From contig NW_024467101.1 of NCBI RefSeq assembly GCF_017591425.1, forward strand, positions 12,598,918 to 12,662,917: a stretch of 64,000 nucleotides of DNA, written 5' to 3'. The notes under the pieces were generated by a model. The model made no database searches. It was not told the origin of the DNA and worked only from the letters and a program-made list of their open reading frames with translations. Of this stretch, positions 43,601 through 56,876 are shown in pieces (position 1 is the stretch's first letter; every line of letters begins with the position of its first letter). A program made the translations under genes and the position numbers. This DNA is from Ochotona curzoniae. Lineage: Eukaryota > Chordata > Mammalia > Lagomorpha > Ochotonidae.

Positions 43601-46600
43601 ACTGACCACCGCAGGGCAGCAAGGAGGGCTTTGAACAGCTCCCTTCCACACTGCAGGTCCCATTCACCTCTGGGGCAGAGTCATCCTAATATGGAGGTAT
43701 CCACGCCCTGCCCCCCCACTGACCTGGTGAGTCATAATAGAAGGGAACCTCAACAGGGGTGTGGGAGGGGGGACTGGAATGGCAAGTTTATGTCAGTGCC
43801 CCAAATTGCAAAACGCACGTGTCTAGGGGCTGTTGAAATAGTGCATGTGAGAGACAGCGTTTTAACCCATGCATAGATTTCCAAAACTGGGGCCACCAAA
43901 ACTAACTGGCCTTTCCATTCCCTCCTCTGTGAACCCTGACCACCCCCTAACCTGCAGGCACCCCATACAACAGCTGACACCCCCAAGCTGCTGCCAGGGA
44001 CCTTGAGCTCCCCTGGCTCCGCCTGGGACCCCGCGCTCTGTGTGAGGGCTGGGTGGCTGGGGCAGGGCACGGCAATGAGGTGTAGAGGCTCCCCCCACCG
44101 CTGGGCATGCAGGAAGAGCACAGGTGTGTGCGTGACGAAGCAGGTAGGATGTGGACTTCACCCAGAGGCGGGCAGCTGTGCTTCCCAACGCCCCACATCG
44201 CTGAGTCTGGCACTGCTGAACCCTGGAGGCCGCCCCTGGGCCTCGGGTCCCTTTCTGTCAAATGGGGCCCTAGGGCTCTCATTCCGCAGAGCAGCAGGGC
44301 TGAAGTGTGTGTTCTTGGGACTCCAGCATGTCCCATCGCAGTATCTGGATTCGAGTCCCAGCTCTGCTTCCTCTCCAGTTCCCTGCTGATGTGCACCCTG
44401 GGAGACAGTAGGTGACAGCTCAAGTGCTTGGGCCCCTGCCACCCATGTGGGAGACCTGGATGGAGTTCCAGGCTGCTGGCTTCCATCCGGTCCATCCCTG
44501 GCTGTTGTGGGTATTTGAAGAGTGAACTAACACAGAGAAGATCTCTCTCTGTCCATCTCGCAAGAAAAAGGGAAAAAAAATAAGAGTTTTTTCCTTTGAA
44601 AGGCAGATTTACAGAAAGATCTTTCAGCTGCTGGTCCACTTCCCAGATGGCCACAGCAGCTGAAGCCGAGCTGATCTGAAGTCAGGAGCCTAGAACTTTT
44701 CTGGGTCTCCCATGTGGGTGCAGGGCCCAAGGCTTCGGGCCGTCCTCTGCTGCTTTCCCAGGTCAGAAGCAGGGAGTTGGATGGGAAGTGGAGCAGCTCA
44801 GACATGAACCAGGACCCATATGTGTTTCCCAGTGTTTCCAAGGGGAGGATTAGCCAACTGAGCTAATACCCTGGCCCGAACAGGCTGGACAAATAAATAA
44901 ATAAATACATCAAATACCAAATAGATGGCTTCATTGTCATTGCCACCTGGGCTCAGCAGATGTCTCCCCAAGCCTCCAGTGAGTGGCAGTCACACTCGAC
45001 TTGCCTCCACCTGCCCCATCTCCCCCCTCCCAAGTCCTTCCAGGCCTGCCTGGCTGTCACCGCCTTGCCCTGGTACCCTGACATATGAATCCTCATGCAG
45101 AACCGTGGGCAGTCTCCCCTTCCCTGCTGTCTGTGGGCGTGCAAACTGACTCCCCCGTGAGTCACGTTAACAGCAATCAAGAGGTACGGGGTCAGGGCCT
45201 GGGCAGCCTGACCCCGGGTGGGCTGTGTCCTCCCAGACAAACTGCCAACAGCAATAGGTGGGGAGGAATCCTTCCTGGCCCTTGAACCTGGTGCCTGCTG
45301 CACTGTGAACCCTGTAAAGCCAGCCCCACCCAACTGTGGGGTCCCCAAGGGATGACATATGCCAGGCTTGAGTGACATGAGACGGCCAAAAATTTCTGCC
45401 CGTTATTCTATTCCCAGCCAGGGGCTGCCAGTCCTCACTCTCCCAGGGGCTAGATGCCAAGGACAATGGCTGCTCCTCAGCTCCAGCCAACAACTTCACA
45501 TCCTCTACTGATGAGACGGGAGGAGGATGGGGAGACAGGCACAGCCACACAGAGAGACTGGAATCAGAAGCAGCTGTATGGGCATTTGCAGTAATATTCT
45601 AAATCTGCTGCATTCTGAAGAGGCTGGCACCATGGCATAGCAGGTAAAGCCTCTGTCTGCCACACTGGCATCCCATTTGGGTGCTGGTTCAAGTTCTGGC
45701 TGCTCCACCTTCTGACCCATCTCCCTGTTAATGGTCCAGGAAGGCAGTGGAGCATGGCCCAAGTTCTTGGAACCCAGTACCCACATGGGACCTAGGCTGT
45801 ACTATGTCTGACCTGGGCTGTACCATGTATATTTTTTTAAGAGATGCAGGGGAAAGGCCACATGGCCTCCTGGACTCCGGCAGCCCCACCTTAGTGACAG
45901 AGAAAAACTTTTTGTCACAGGTCTCCCTGACAGAGGCTGCTGTGGTCAGCAGGAGCGGGGTTCCTGGGCAGCTGTAATTGTGCCAACTGTGGCCACTGTG
46001 CAGAGTGACAGCTGACACCCAGGGAGGCAGGGCCTGGAGCATGACCCTAGGTAGCCCCCGGGTCCCCATCCTGGTTGTTGGCAGCATCTGGAAGGGGGCC
46101 GCCTAGGAGAGATGGGTACATGGGAAGGTGCCCCTAGGTGCCAGTCCCAGCTCTGGTGTGTTTTGCCAAGGGGTTTGATCGCTGGGATCCCCGTAGTGCT
46201 GGGGCCGCTGTGCCCACAGGGAGCGTGCCAGCTTCAGTGTCACGGGCTTCAATGTCATCTCTGTGTGCCTCTGCTGTGGCGCAAGGACATCGCGCCCAGG
46301 CATGCCACATGACTGAGTTCAGGGTTACAAGGGGATGCCCACGACTGGCCCACATGGCAGCCTCCCTCTCCTTCTAGGATGTTCCACCAGGTCTGGGGAA
46401 CCCAGGGGGGACGGCCAAGCCCAGGAAGGGAAGCCAGCTGCTCCAGCGAGGGGTGGGAGGGGCCATTCTAACAGTTCCCAGGCCACCTGTGGGTTCCTCC
46501 TGGCCCCACCCAGCTGAGTGCAGCCGGTTATTCAACCTTGCCCTGCTGACCGCATCACCCTTCTCGTTTTTCTAGTTTCACAGTTAATCAGGCTCCCCAT

Positions 46601-49600
46601 TTTTTTAAAAATGGTTATCAACAGACAGGCTCTTTAAAAATGTCACCTGGAACCCATCCACCCCAGGGTGAAGGGAGGGAGCTTGGACGGCGTTTCCGGT
46701 TCATTGTCTTACCGCCAGGGAAGAAAGGAGCTGTCTTTTTAGAAGAGGGAAGTTGGACATGGTGCCATCACTGGGTTGTGCAGAATCGACCCGAACGGGC
46801 ACAGATGTCAGAGAGAATACAGGTCCAATGGCCCCTCCTCCTTAAGGAGCCCCACCCCTTCTAATTATGCTATTTGATTCAGAAAGCATAAGAATAAATA
46901 AATAAATAAATAAACCTGACAACAAAAAAACAAGAAACTTCTGATACAAATGTGGAGAGTGGAGTGGGATTGGAAATTCCGCCCCCGGTCAAAGCTAAAC
47001 AAAAAATACAAACTAAAGGCACAGTATGTGGAATAAACAAGAACAGATTTTTAAAAAGGGATTAAAGGGCCCAGCGCGGTAGCCTAGCAGCTAAACTCCT
47101 CCGAGCTCCCATATGGGCATTGGTTCTTATCCTGGCTGCCCCACTTCCCATCCAGCTCCCTGCTTGTGGCCTGGGAAAGCAGTCAAGGACGGTCCAGAGC
47201 CTTGGGATCCTGCATCCATGTGGGAGACCTGGAGCAAGCACTGGGCTCCTAGCTCCGGATCGGCACAGCACCGGCCATTGCAGTCACATGGGGGAGTAAA
47301 TCATTGGACAGAAGATCTTCCTCTCTGTCTCTCCTCCTCTCTGTGTATCTGACTTTGTAATAAAAATAAGAAACCTTACAAGAAAATAAAAAGGAGATTA
47401 AAGTCACGTTCATATGCAAAGAGACTCTGGAGCTGCTGTAGCAGACTGGACCTCCTTGGCTGCTGAAGCCCGGGCAGTGGACGGCATGCCTAGATGCACA
47501 TGGGAATATGACACATCACTGAGGCCTGCAGGGGGTGTCTGGTACCACGGCAGAGGACAGAGGGCAGAACAAATCGGACAGCTCTTCCGGCCAAGCTTTG
47601 ACAGCAAGTGTGGGCTAGTGGAGACTCTAAGGTGGACCACGTCAGCCAATGGACCTTGGAAGGATTTGAGGAAATCCTTGGAACAAGGAAATCAGCAACA
47701 TCTCAGAGCTACCAAAACCACAGAACATGCCCCACATTGAGGACCCATGCCTCATCCCCAGGTACTGATGGGGTTGGACCAGCTACAAGTGGCTCTCGCT
47801 CCTCTTCTCACCCCACTTCCCCTAGATACAGGAAGGAAAAAAAAATGGAAACAATTGTCACATCCGCTTTCACCCATTCCTTGATCCTTCCCGCCCTAAT
47901 CAGTTATCCAACAGACTATCCAACAGACATGCATCCTTCTCAACTATGTGAACATCATAAATAGGAAAATGAATTTTTTACATTAAAAAAGGGGGGAATT
48001 AAAGTAGTCTTCATATGTAAAGAGTTCTTACAAATCAATGAGAAATAAAACAGCCCAATACAACCATGGACAATTCATAGATGAAATGAAAAGACACCCC
48101 TTCTCAATAACTGATCAGTATTGATCACAATGATGAAAAGAAGATAAAACAATTTCCATTAACCCAATAACATTATGACTATACCAGTCCTCTCCAGTTC
48201 AGCCCCTCTGGATGGAGCTCAGCTGGCTCAACTTCTTAACTTTATCATCAACAGCGTGACTGATGGCAAAGTGTGACCTGGTGTGTCACAGGCACCTTCC
48301 GGCCTCCACTGACTGGCTCGAGGCAGTGGTGCATCTTGGGGTTTTGAAGACTGCTTCTCCAGCCCTGTCCACAGGACCCGGATGCTGCCGGCTCACAGCC
48401 AAGTGTGCCAGAATCACCAGCAAGGTTAGAAGCCTGGCATCAGCAAGGGCCTTGTGTGCAAGCTCAGGCTTCCAGGTGGGTGGGTGACACTTCTGGATGA
48501 GGGCACATAGACTCGTGTCTCAGGGCAACGCTCATCCCAGTCTGGGCAACGCTCCACAACGTACCTGGACACTCCCAGCCACACCTCCCCTGTGTCTCCT
48601 GCACCTCCTGCCATGGCAAAGTTCCCAGGCTTGGGCAATGAGGTGACCGCATTGCCTCGCCCCAGCCATTCCTGTTCCATGGCAGCACTTCCCATTTGAG
48701 AACAAAAAGCGCTGTGATTGAGAAAGGTACCACTTGGCCAGGTGACTCAGGAGGGGACACCCCTACTCAGGTGAGAGGGGGAACCGGTCTGGGGACGGGG
48801 GAGGCCCACAGCCGGGGCAGCCTGCCTTTGGAGAGTCTGGCTCGAATTCAGCGTGTTTCCATAGGTGGCCAATAAGGCTCATCCGTCAGGAGCGGCAGGG
48901 TGTGGGGCGGGCTCTGGATGGGAAGTGTGAATCATTCATGACCCAGGACAGGCCCTGGCAGCACCCCCGGCCTGGCTCCGACTCTAACCTCACTGGTAAA
49001 GGGGACAGCATTCACAAAGCAATATGAAAGACTGTCGCAAGGGAAGGTGGCGAAGCCAGTTGGGATGGCCACATGCTCCACGTGCCTGGGCTCCACTCCC
49101 GGCACCAGCTTCCCTGCTGGTGCACACCCTGGGGTACCAATCATGCCACCCACAGACCCGCACTGATTCTGGGGCTCCTAGCTTCCATCTTAGCGCAGCC
49201 CCAAACATTTTCTGAGCATCTGGGGAGAGAAGCAGCCGATGAGCACACATGCTCTCTCTCTACCTCTCAAGGCAAGAGAGCTATTAAAGTTTTAAAAAAT
49301 ATATTGCTTGGGCCTGACACGACAACATAGTGGCTAAAGTCCTCGCCATGCACGAACCGGGATCCCATATGGGCACCGGTTCTAATCCCGTTGGCCCCAC
49401 TTCCCATCCAGCTCCCTGCCTGTAGCCTGGGAAAGCAGCCAAGGATGGCCCAAAGCCTTGGGACCCTGCACCCACGTGGGATACCCAGAAGAGTCTCCAG
49501 CTCCTGACTTCAGATCAGTTCAACTTCAGCCATTGCGCTCACTTGGGGAATGAATCATCGGACAGAAGATCTTCCTGTCTGTCTCTCCTCCTCTTTGTAT

Positions 49601-52600
49601 ATCTGACTTTGCAATTAAAATAAATAAATCTTAAAAAAAAAAAAAACAAAGTTACCTCTCATAACATGCTAGCTCTGTCATAATTGCCCAATTTTGGCAA
49701 ACACCATCCTGAGAAGGCAATTGGGAAAAATGATTTCTCTTGCTGTGTGGCCTGGGAGAAACCAGTCAACCTCTCTGAGCCACAGCGTCCTTAGTTGTAA
49801 AGTGAGGTTAATCATGGACCTCACGTCCATAGGGTTGTTGTGCACTCTAAACCCAATTGTCTCCATGAAGAGCTTAACGTCGCCTGTGGCACCCACCAAG
49901 TGCCCGAAGGTCTGATTACATAATGCTTCTCAGAAATGATACCATCGGCACCTTTCCCAGCAGCCCAGACTTCTCCCTACAGAACCCAGCAACTAATGGT
50001 TCGACGATCTAGACAACCAAGGAGAAAGAGGGAAGGAGCGAGTGATGGACTGACGGACAGAAGTAAAATTAGTAGATTATCCTGTTCTAACAGAGCAACT
50101 CCAGATGTATTCCAGATCATTAAAAAAACAATTAGATTTCAGGAGGGAATGGAGCACAGGAAATGAATCCCTCGTGAGCCTGGGGGAGAGTGCTGCTTCT
50201 TACAGGGCCCGGGAGAGGCCGGGAGAGCTAACTAGGAAGAGCTGGCTCCAGCAAACAGGGGAACAAGGCACAAAGGATGCGGATACAAGAGACACTGTAA
50301 GGAGACAGAAGGAGGTGGCATTCAGGCCGCAGTTCGTGAACTGAAACAATGAAACCCTAGCCTGGCAGCTCTGTTGGCACTGCACTGAGAGACAGCATTG
50401 TCCACCCCAGGGGAGCCTCTGCCTGGTGCAGCTGGCAAAGGGGGGAGACCACCTACAGCTGCTGCTGGGTCCCTGGGGCTGGAGCAGACACCTGCCCCCA
50501 CTCCCACTTCAGCTTAGCTTCCCAGCTCTGGGACTGGGCCGGATCCCTGCACCTCGCTGACCCTCGGCCTTCTCCTCTGTAAAATGGTGCCACTTCCTAT
50601 TTCTCCAGGTCTTCGCGGGGACTAGAAACGCATTGCTACCAGCTGCTCTGATGCCTGACCCATGGGAACTGCCCAGTCAGGTGGGGGGAGACAGGAGAAG
50701 CTGGTGAAGAAGATTGGGGTCACTCCTTCTTCCCACTCCCTCTCCATGCCTCAGGGCCTGACCTCAGGACCAGAGTTTTCCGTGCAGGGAGATCTAATGT
50801 CACCTTGTCTCTCAGGGGCCAGGGCCAGGGAAGCTGCTACCCTGTCTCCGAGATGTCACAAACCAGGGCACTGCGGTGAGCACTTCTCAGACCTGAGCAG
50901 CCAAGTGCTCAAGATCCTGGCTGGGGTGTCCGCATCCCCCAGTGGCACATCTGGGGCTGCTGCCTGGCTCTGGCCCCTGAGCTATCTCAGCTTCCTGCTA
51001 CCCCAGACCCTGGGCAGGCAGTGAGAATTAAGCTGATCTCAAGCCCAGAGCCAGGAGCCTTGCCCACGTCTGCCATGTGGGTGCAGGCTCCCAAAGCCCC
51101 AGGTGGTCCTCAAATACTTTCCCAGGCTGTGGGCAGGGAGCTGGATGGGAACTGGAGCAGCTGAGACACAAGCCAGCACCCACCATGAGATCCTGGCATG
51201 TGCAAGGCAAGGACTTTAGCTACTAGGCTGAAGTGGTCCCTGGCCACCCATGTGGGAGACCTGGATGGAGTGAGTCCCTGGCCCCTGGCTTCAGCCTGGC
51301 CCTGTCCTAGCTGTTGCCAGCACTTCAGGCATGAGTGTGCAGAGAGCAGCAGCCTGGGAAGCTCTGTTTCTGGCAGGCTGCGAGGCAAAGGAGGGCTGAA
51401 TTCAACCATGATCAGGTTGGGCCCCTGGCTTTCTCTGTGTGACAGTGGCAATGGCTGCAGGCTGGGGTGGGATCTGTGTGTGCAGTGGTGGTGGGGTTAG
51501 CTGTACCTGTATACATATGGCCCTGGTTTCACAAAACCCCCACAGAAATGCCAGCTGAGGCTGGCTCGACAGCACCCTGAAGTTCCTTGGCTTTTCCTGG
51601 GGCATGTGTCCCAGAGGCCCGCACATAAAGGTGTGGTTCCCTGAGCTTGCTGGGTGCTATTGGAAGGTGGAGCCCTTGCCAGAGCTGGCCCTGTGCCATT
51701 TGGACTTTCAGCTTTCTAAAGGGACCCCGTCGGCCAGCCGGCCTCTCTCCCTTCCCAAGCTGCTCCCTTGTAGCAACACAAAACCACCCCATCTATGCCT
51801 TTCTTCCAGTTACACTCATCCTAGCCATGCAATGTTCTGGGCACGGGTGTTCGAAGACAATGGACTCCTTGCCAGCCTCAAGTCAGCCAGCTCACAGGCT
51901 CGGAGGTGGAGGGACGGGGTGTGGGTTGGGAATCAGGCCAGTGCTCTTACTGGGGATGGCTGAAGTCAGGACTGGGTCCAGGGCCACCTGTGGCACAGCG
52001 GATGGACCTGCAATGACTGCTGTGGTCAGTTTCAAAGCTGTAGTAAGAGCCACTGTGGACAGGGGCAAGGTGGCACCTTCTCCCTATCAGGCATGGCTCC
52101 TTCCCCAGGGGTGCACAATCCTATATTCCCTTCCTGGAGACTCCAGCTCTCAACTCCAGTTCACGCAGAAGGGTGACGAACCTGCAGAATCAGAATGACT
52201 GGTACAGCTTCTGGCTTGCCTTAACTAGTGATAATCTATGTATACACAGTCCATAAACTCTCAAAAAACACACACGCAATTAAACACGTGCTCGTATTCG
52301 CTGAAGACAAAACACGGCAGGAGGCCCGGCCATGGGGCCCGAGGGTCAGGACTGCCCCTTGGGTCACCCAGAACCCATAAGCGGCACCGGGGTTGAGTCC
52401 TTCAGGCTTCCTGAGAATACACACCCGCCCCAGGAGGCAGAGCAGCAGCAGCAGCGATGTCCCCGCCACCCACGTGGGAGGGAGAAACCCTTTTCAAAGT
52501 TTCTTGGCCCAGCCCAGGTTGGGGGAGTGGAGCAGTGGGTGGGAGATCTGTTTGTCGTAAATAAAATAGAGATTAACAAACAAATAACTGAAGAGTGTGG

Positions 52601-55600
52601 CAGGAACATGGCAGGTGCCTCGTGGCAGGTGCCTCGGGAGGTGCTCTAGCTTTGCAGAACTGGGGTGTTGGTGGGGTAGGGGAACGCCTCAGGCCCCCAG
52701 TATAGCGTAGGTGGGTGGAGGAATGCCACCTACTCCTCAGGCCTTCTCCCTTGCACTTCAAACAAGTGGGGGGGGGGCTGGTGGCGAGTGATACCCCACA
52801 GAAGATATCTGGGGGCCCACATTTCCACGGTGGCCATGCAGGTGGGCTCACTCTGTGTGGGGCCACTGCCCTCTGGGCCAGGTGTGACAACAATGGAACT
52901 GCAAACTGTAGAAAGAAGCCTGAGTCCTAGTCTGGCTTCCCTGGGATACGCAGGGGCTGTGTGACTTGGGGCAAATCTTGTAGCCTCTCTGGTCCCCATT
53001 CCTTTGGCTGCTGCACAAGGGGCAGAAAACACACTCTTCCTGGGCCCTCTCTAGGACCATCTCCTGGGTCCCAGATCCCGGGAAGAGCAGGTGCTGAGGA
53101 CACCCAGGGAACCAAACTCAGAGGCATGAACCGACTAAAATCATCCACAGAATTTGGATCTCAAGAGCTGATGTGCAAATTATCACCATCAGCTCGTCCG
53201 CATCTGTTTTCTACCCAAATGAGGAGGCTAACTGGGGGCCACAAGTGTATCAACTTTAACTGACCTGGGTTAAGAAAGATGCTGAGGTTGTTTCTAGGCT
53301 CAAAAGGGAAAATGGTCCTATGATACATTCATAACGTGCCAGGAGTACAAGGCATGAAAGGGGTTGTATATTCCAGACAGGGAAAGGCAAGGCATTTTCA
53401 GTGAGAGCCCAGAAGAATGCGAGTGGAACCAAAGGCACTGCTTGAGTCCTTGGGGTGGCAGGATCTGCTGTGGCTCTGTGTGGTCCCGCAGGAGTCCAAG
53501 GGAGTCAGGGAAGACTTTCTGGATGAAGTGGCCTAGAGCTGACTCCCTCCAGAGAAGTGGAACCCAGTCAGGTAAAAGGACAGGTGGGAGTGGTATAGGA
53601 GGGGCATGGGTACCCAGGAGAGGGAAGGCCTGATGTGGGGACAGTGCTGAAGTCATGGGAAGGAGACAGGCCCCTGGTTGGGGGGTTCTCGCTGTTCAGA
53701 GAAGCCATGGCCCAGACCCTCAGGTGGGATAGGAAGGGGCCAATGAGGCTTCTAGGCCAGAAGTGACCAGATGGTGTGACATCCCAACCTCCCCTGCCCT
53801 GCCCTGCCCTGCCCTCCAACTGTTAACATGTTACAGCAGCTGCGGCTTAACCTCAAAAATGAGAGCACAGGCTTCCCTCAGGTAAGTCAGTCTCGCTAAC
53901 CCATTGGCCAGGCAAGATCCAATTATTGGGTAAAAGTGGAGAGAAAAGATGGACCAAGGGCTGGCCTCTGAGTGACTCCGGCACAACCTGTAGGCCTTGA
54001 GAGATGCGGGCTGGAGATAGGTGGCCGGGGCAAGCCCAGGAAGTGGATGCTATACACACAGCCCACACCCACTGGAGCAGAGTCAGCCTTTGCCAGGCTG
54101 AGCCAAGTCTGCCATGGCCTGCTCGTGACCAAGGGCTGAGCCATGTGGCTGCTGCAACGAGTCAGAAGCCTCCACCTAAAAATGAGAAATAACCAAAGAA
54201 GCATGCAAAGAAACATTCTCAAGCATGTTCACAACAGCACTGTTTACCCCAGCAAAAAAAAAGTTACAAAGCAAACATCCAACAGCAAGGGATTGGCTGA
54301 ACAAGTGATGGCCGTATTACAACCCTGGAATTCCAAGCAGCCCAGAAAAACGATAAGTGACACGGCCAACTCAGCATGTGACACTGCTGGGTGGGAAGAA
54401 TGGGGCAAACAAAGTTTTCCACCAGCTGATCTACTCCCCCAAATGTCTACAACAGCTGTGGTTGGCCCAGGCCAATGCCACAGGCTGGGAACTCCATCTG
54501 GGTCTCCCACATGGATTGGCAAGGGTCCAAGCACTTGGTGGGTTGCAGCAAGATGAGGGCAGGTCACCCCTCATCTGCTGCCTCCTGGGAGGCACACTGA
54601 CTGAGAGGTGGGATCAGAACAGGTGGGGCCGGGATGTGAACCAAGCACTAGAGGCAGATGTCTCCCAGATTAACATGCTGGGCTGCAACACCCACCTAGA
54701 AATGAAGAACACCCTAAGGAGAAAGGCTTTTGCACTCCGCCACATTTATGTCCAGAGCAGAGGTTCTTAGGTTCTTACTGTTGGGTGACTTTTGCCTTCC
54801 TGGAGATGTTTGTAGTTGTCACGACAGGGAGCCTGGATGCTGTGCAGCATCCACCAATACACAAAACATAACAGCACAGACACACACAAGACACACACAG
54901 GAAGGGGTCCAGTCTAACTGCTGGTAATGCCACTGTTACAGAGCTCCGCTCAGGAGCCAACGGGGCACTGTAGGGCCTTCCAGATGCCTAGTGTTCACCG
55001 CCAAAACCAGCTCCATCCAAGAAATGTGCATGACTGCCTGGTAGCCCAGGATGCCAATGCCACCAAGCTTGCGACGAACCCCCCTCCCCACAGGCCAACA
55101 GGGGATGTCAGCCCACACTGGACAAAAGCTACTGGCTACAGGAAACCTCCTCAAACTCACAGCTGTAACTCCCTCCTAGAAGAGCACATAGACTGGTTCA
55201 ACGTGGGCCTTCACTTCTAACGCGTTCTCTATGTTCACTGCCAAGTTATTGAATTAATTTTATTTGAAAGGTAGAGGGAAAGAGAAAGAGCAATCTGCTA
55301 TTTGCTGGTTCACTCCCCGCAAATGCCCACAACAGCTGGGGCTGGGCCAAGCCAAAGCCAGGAGACAGGAGCTCCACCCATGTCCCCCACGTGGGTGACA
55401 GGACTCGACCTGAGCCATTGGTACCTGCTGTTCCCCAGGGTGTGTCAGCAGGAGGTTAGAACCAGCAGTGGCGCTCCATGCCTTTCAACTCACTAACCCC
55501 CAAAGCCACCCAAGTGGGCTAAGAATCATCCTCTTAGTCAGATGGCAGCGCCCTGATGGGCAGGGGCCTGTGGGGCTTGAATGCTTTGTGGGCTTACCCC

Positions 55601-56839
55601 ATAGACTTGGATAAATGGTGCCTCTGTCCACAGATGTGACACCCACAGCCCAGGGCCTGCAGCCAAGACAAGGGGCCTTTGAGCATGGGGTCAGGGAGGA
55701 GGGGACATGCCCCAGAGTCCATGGCTGCTCTAGCTGCCACCTCCCCTTTTTCCTTTACAATTCCTCTCTCTACCTCCAACCACTGCTTGCAACAAACATG
55801 TCTCAGGCAGCATGCAGGAAGAAAAGGCCCCAGAGCTTGTCCCTGGGGGGATTTTTCTACCTTACCACTGCTGATATTCGGGGCAGGACTGTTCTTTGTG
55901 GTGGGGCCAATACTTCCCTTCTCTGCCTGGGAGGTGTCAGTAGCATCCCCACCCCCACCCCACAACCACCACCACCACCACCCAGCCGGCCTTCTCCAGG
56001 CACTGCCTCATGGTTCCCAAGAGCCAAAGCTGCCCCTCGGGTGGGCACCATTGCCATGGGCGTATTCCGAGCCCTGGCTGGGGGCCAGTGGGGCTTTCTG
56101 ACTTACACATGCCCAGAGAAGCACAGGAGGGAGCAAACAAGTCGCATAAAGGCAAACTAACCGGCACACTCAAAAGAGTCTCTCCACACTATAGCCGCGG
56201 AAGCCGCTGCCTGGAGACGTGTTAGTATCTCCAGATTGGGGTGTCTAAGCAGAAGCAAATCTCATCCAGCAGCACTGGCCGAGCACATCTGCTGTGTGCC
56301 AGGCTGCATTCAGGGCGCTTTGACATGGCATCGGCCATCAAAGGGCAGGACTCTACTCTGCCCAGGTCTGAGAGCCACATGAGCTGGGCACCTGCCCTCA
56401 CACTTTACCACCGATTAATCATTCACTCTAGAAAGAAATCAAAAGTGAACCCAGAACAGCCTGTACGTATAGGAATATCTATATTCCTACAACATGTGTC
56501 ATCCTCGGCTGGGCAGCCACTGGGCCTCAAGGTCAAGGTGCCCACATCCTTCCTTCACAGCATCCCGGGTGTCTCGCTGGGATTCCCTGAGACAGCTCCT
56601 GACGCCAGCTGCCTGCTATTGGAGACCCTGGGAGGCAGCAGCGACCATGCTCAGGTTACTCAGGATCCTGTCAGCCACATAGGAGGCCTGGATTGAATTC
56701 CTGGTTCCTGGCTTTGGCCTGGCCGTCCTGGCTGTGTGCCAGTGCTGGGGGCTGGGGGGGAAAAGGGAATGAACCAGCAGATGGAAGGTCTCTCTTGGTC
56801 TCTTTGCTTCTTCAATGGCAAACACCCGTGTGTGCGTGC

Positions 56840-56876
<37 letters not shown>

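Noticed and set aside
55540..55560. CTCF-like 'gcgccctgatggg'
   Set aside because: Too many mismatches to the consensus compared with the three perfect sites.
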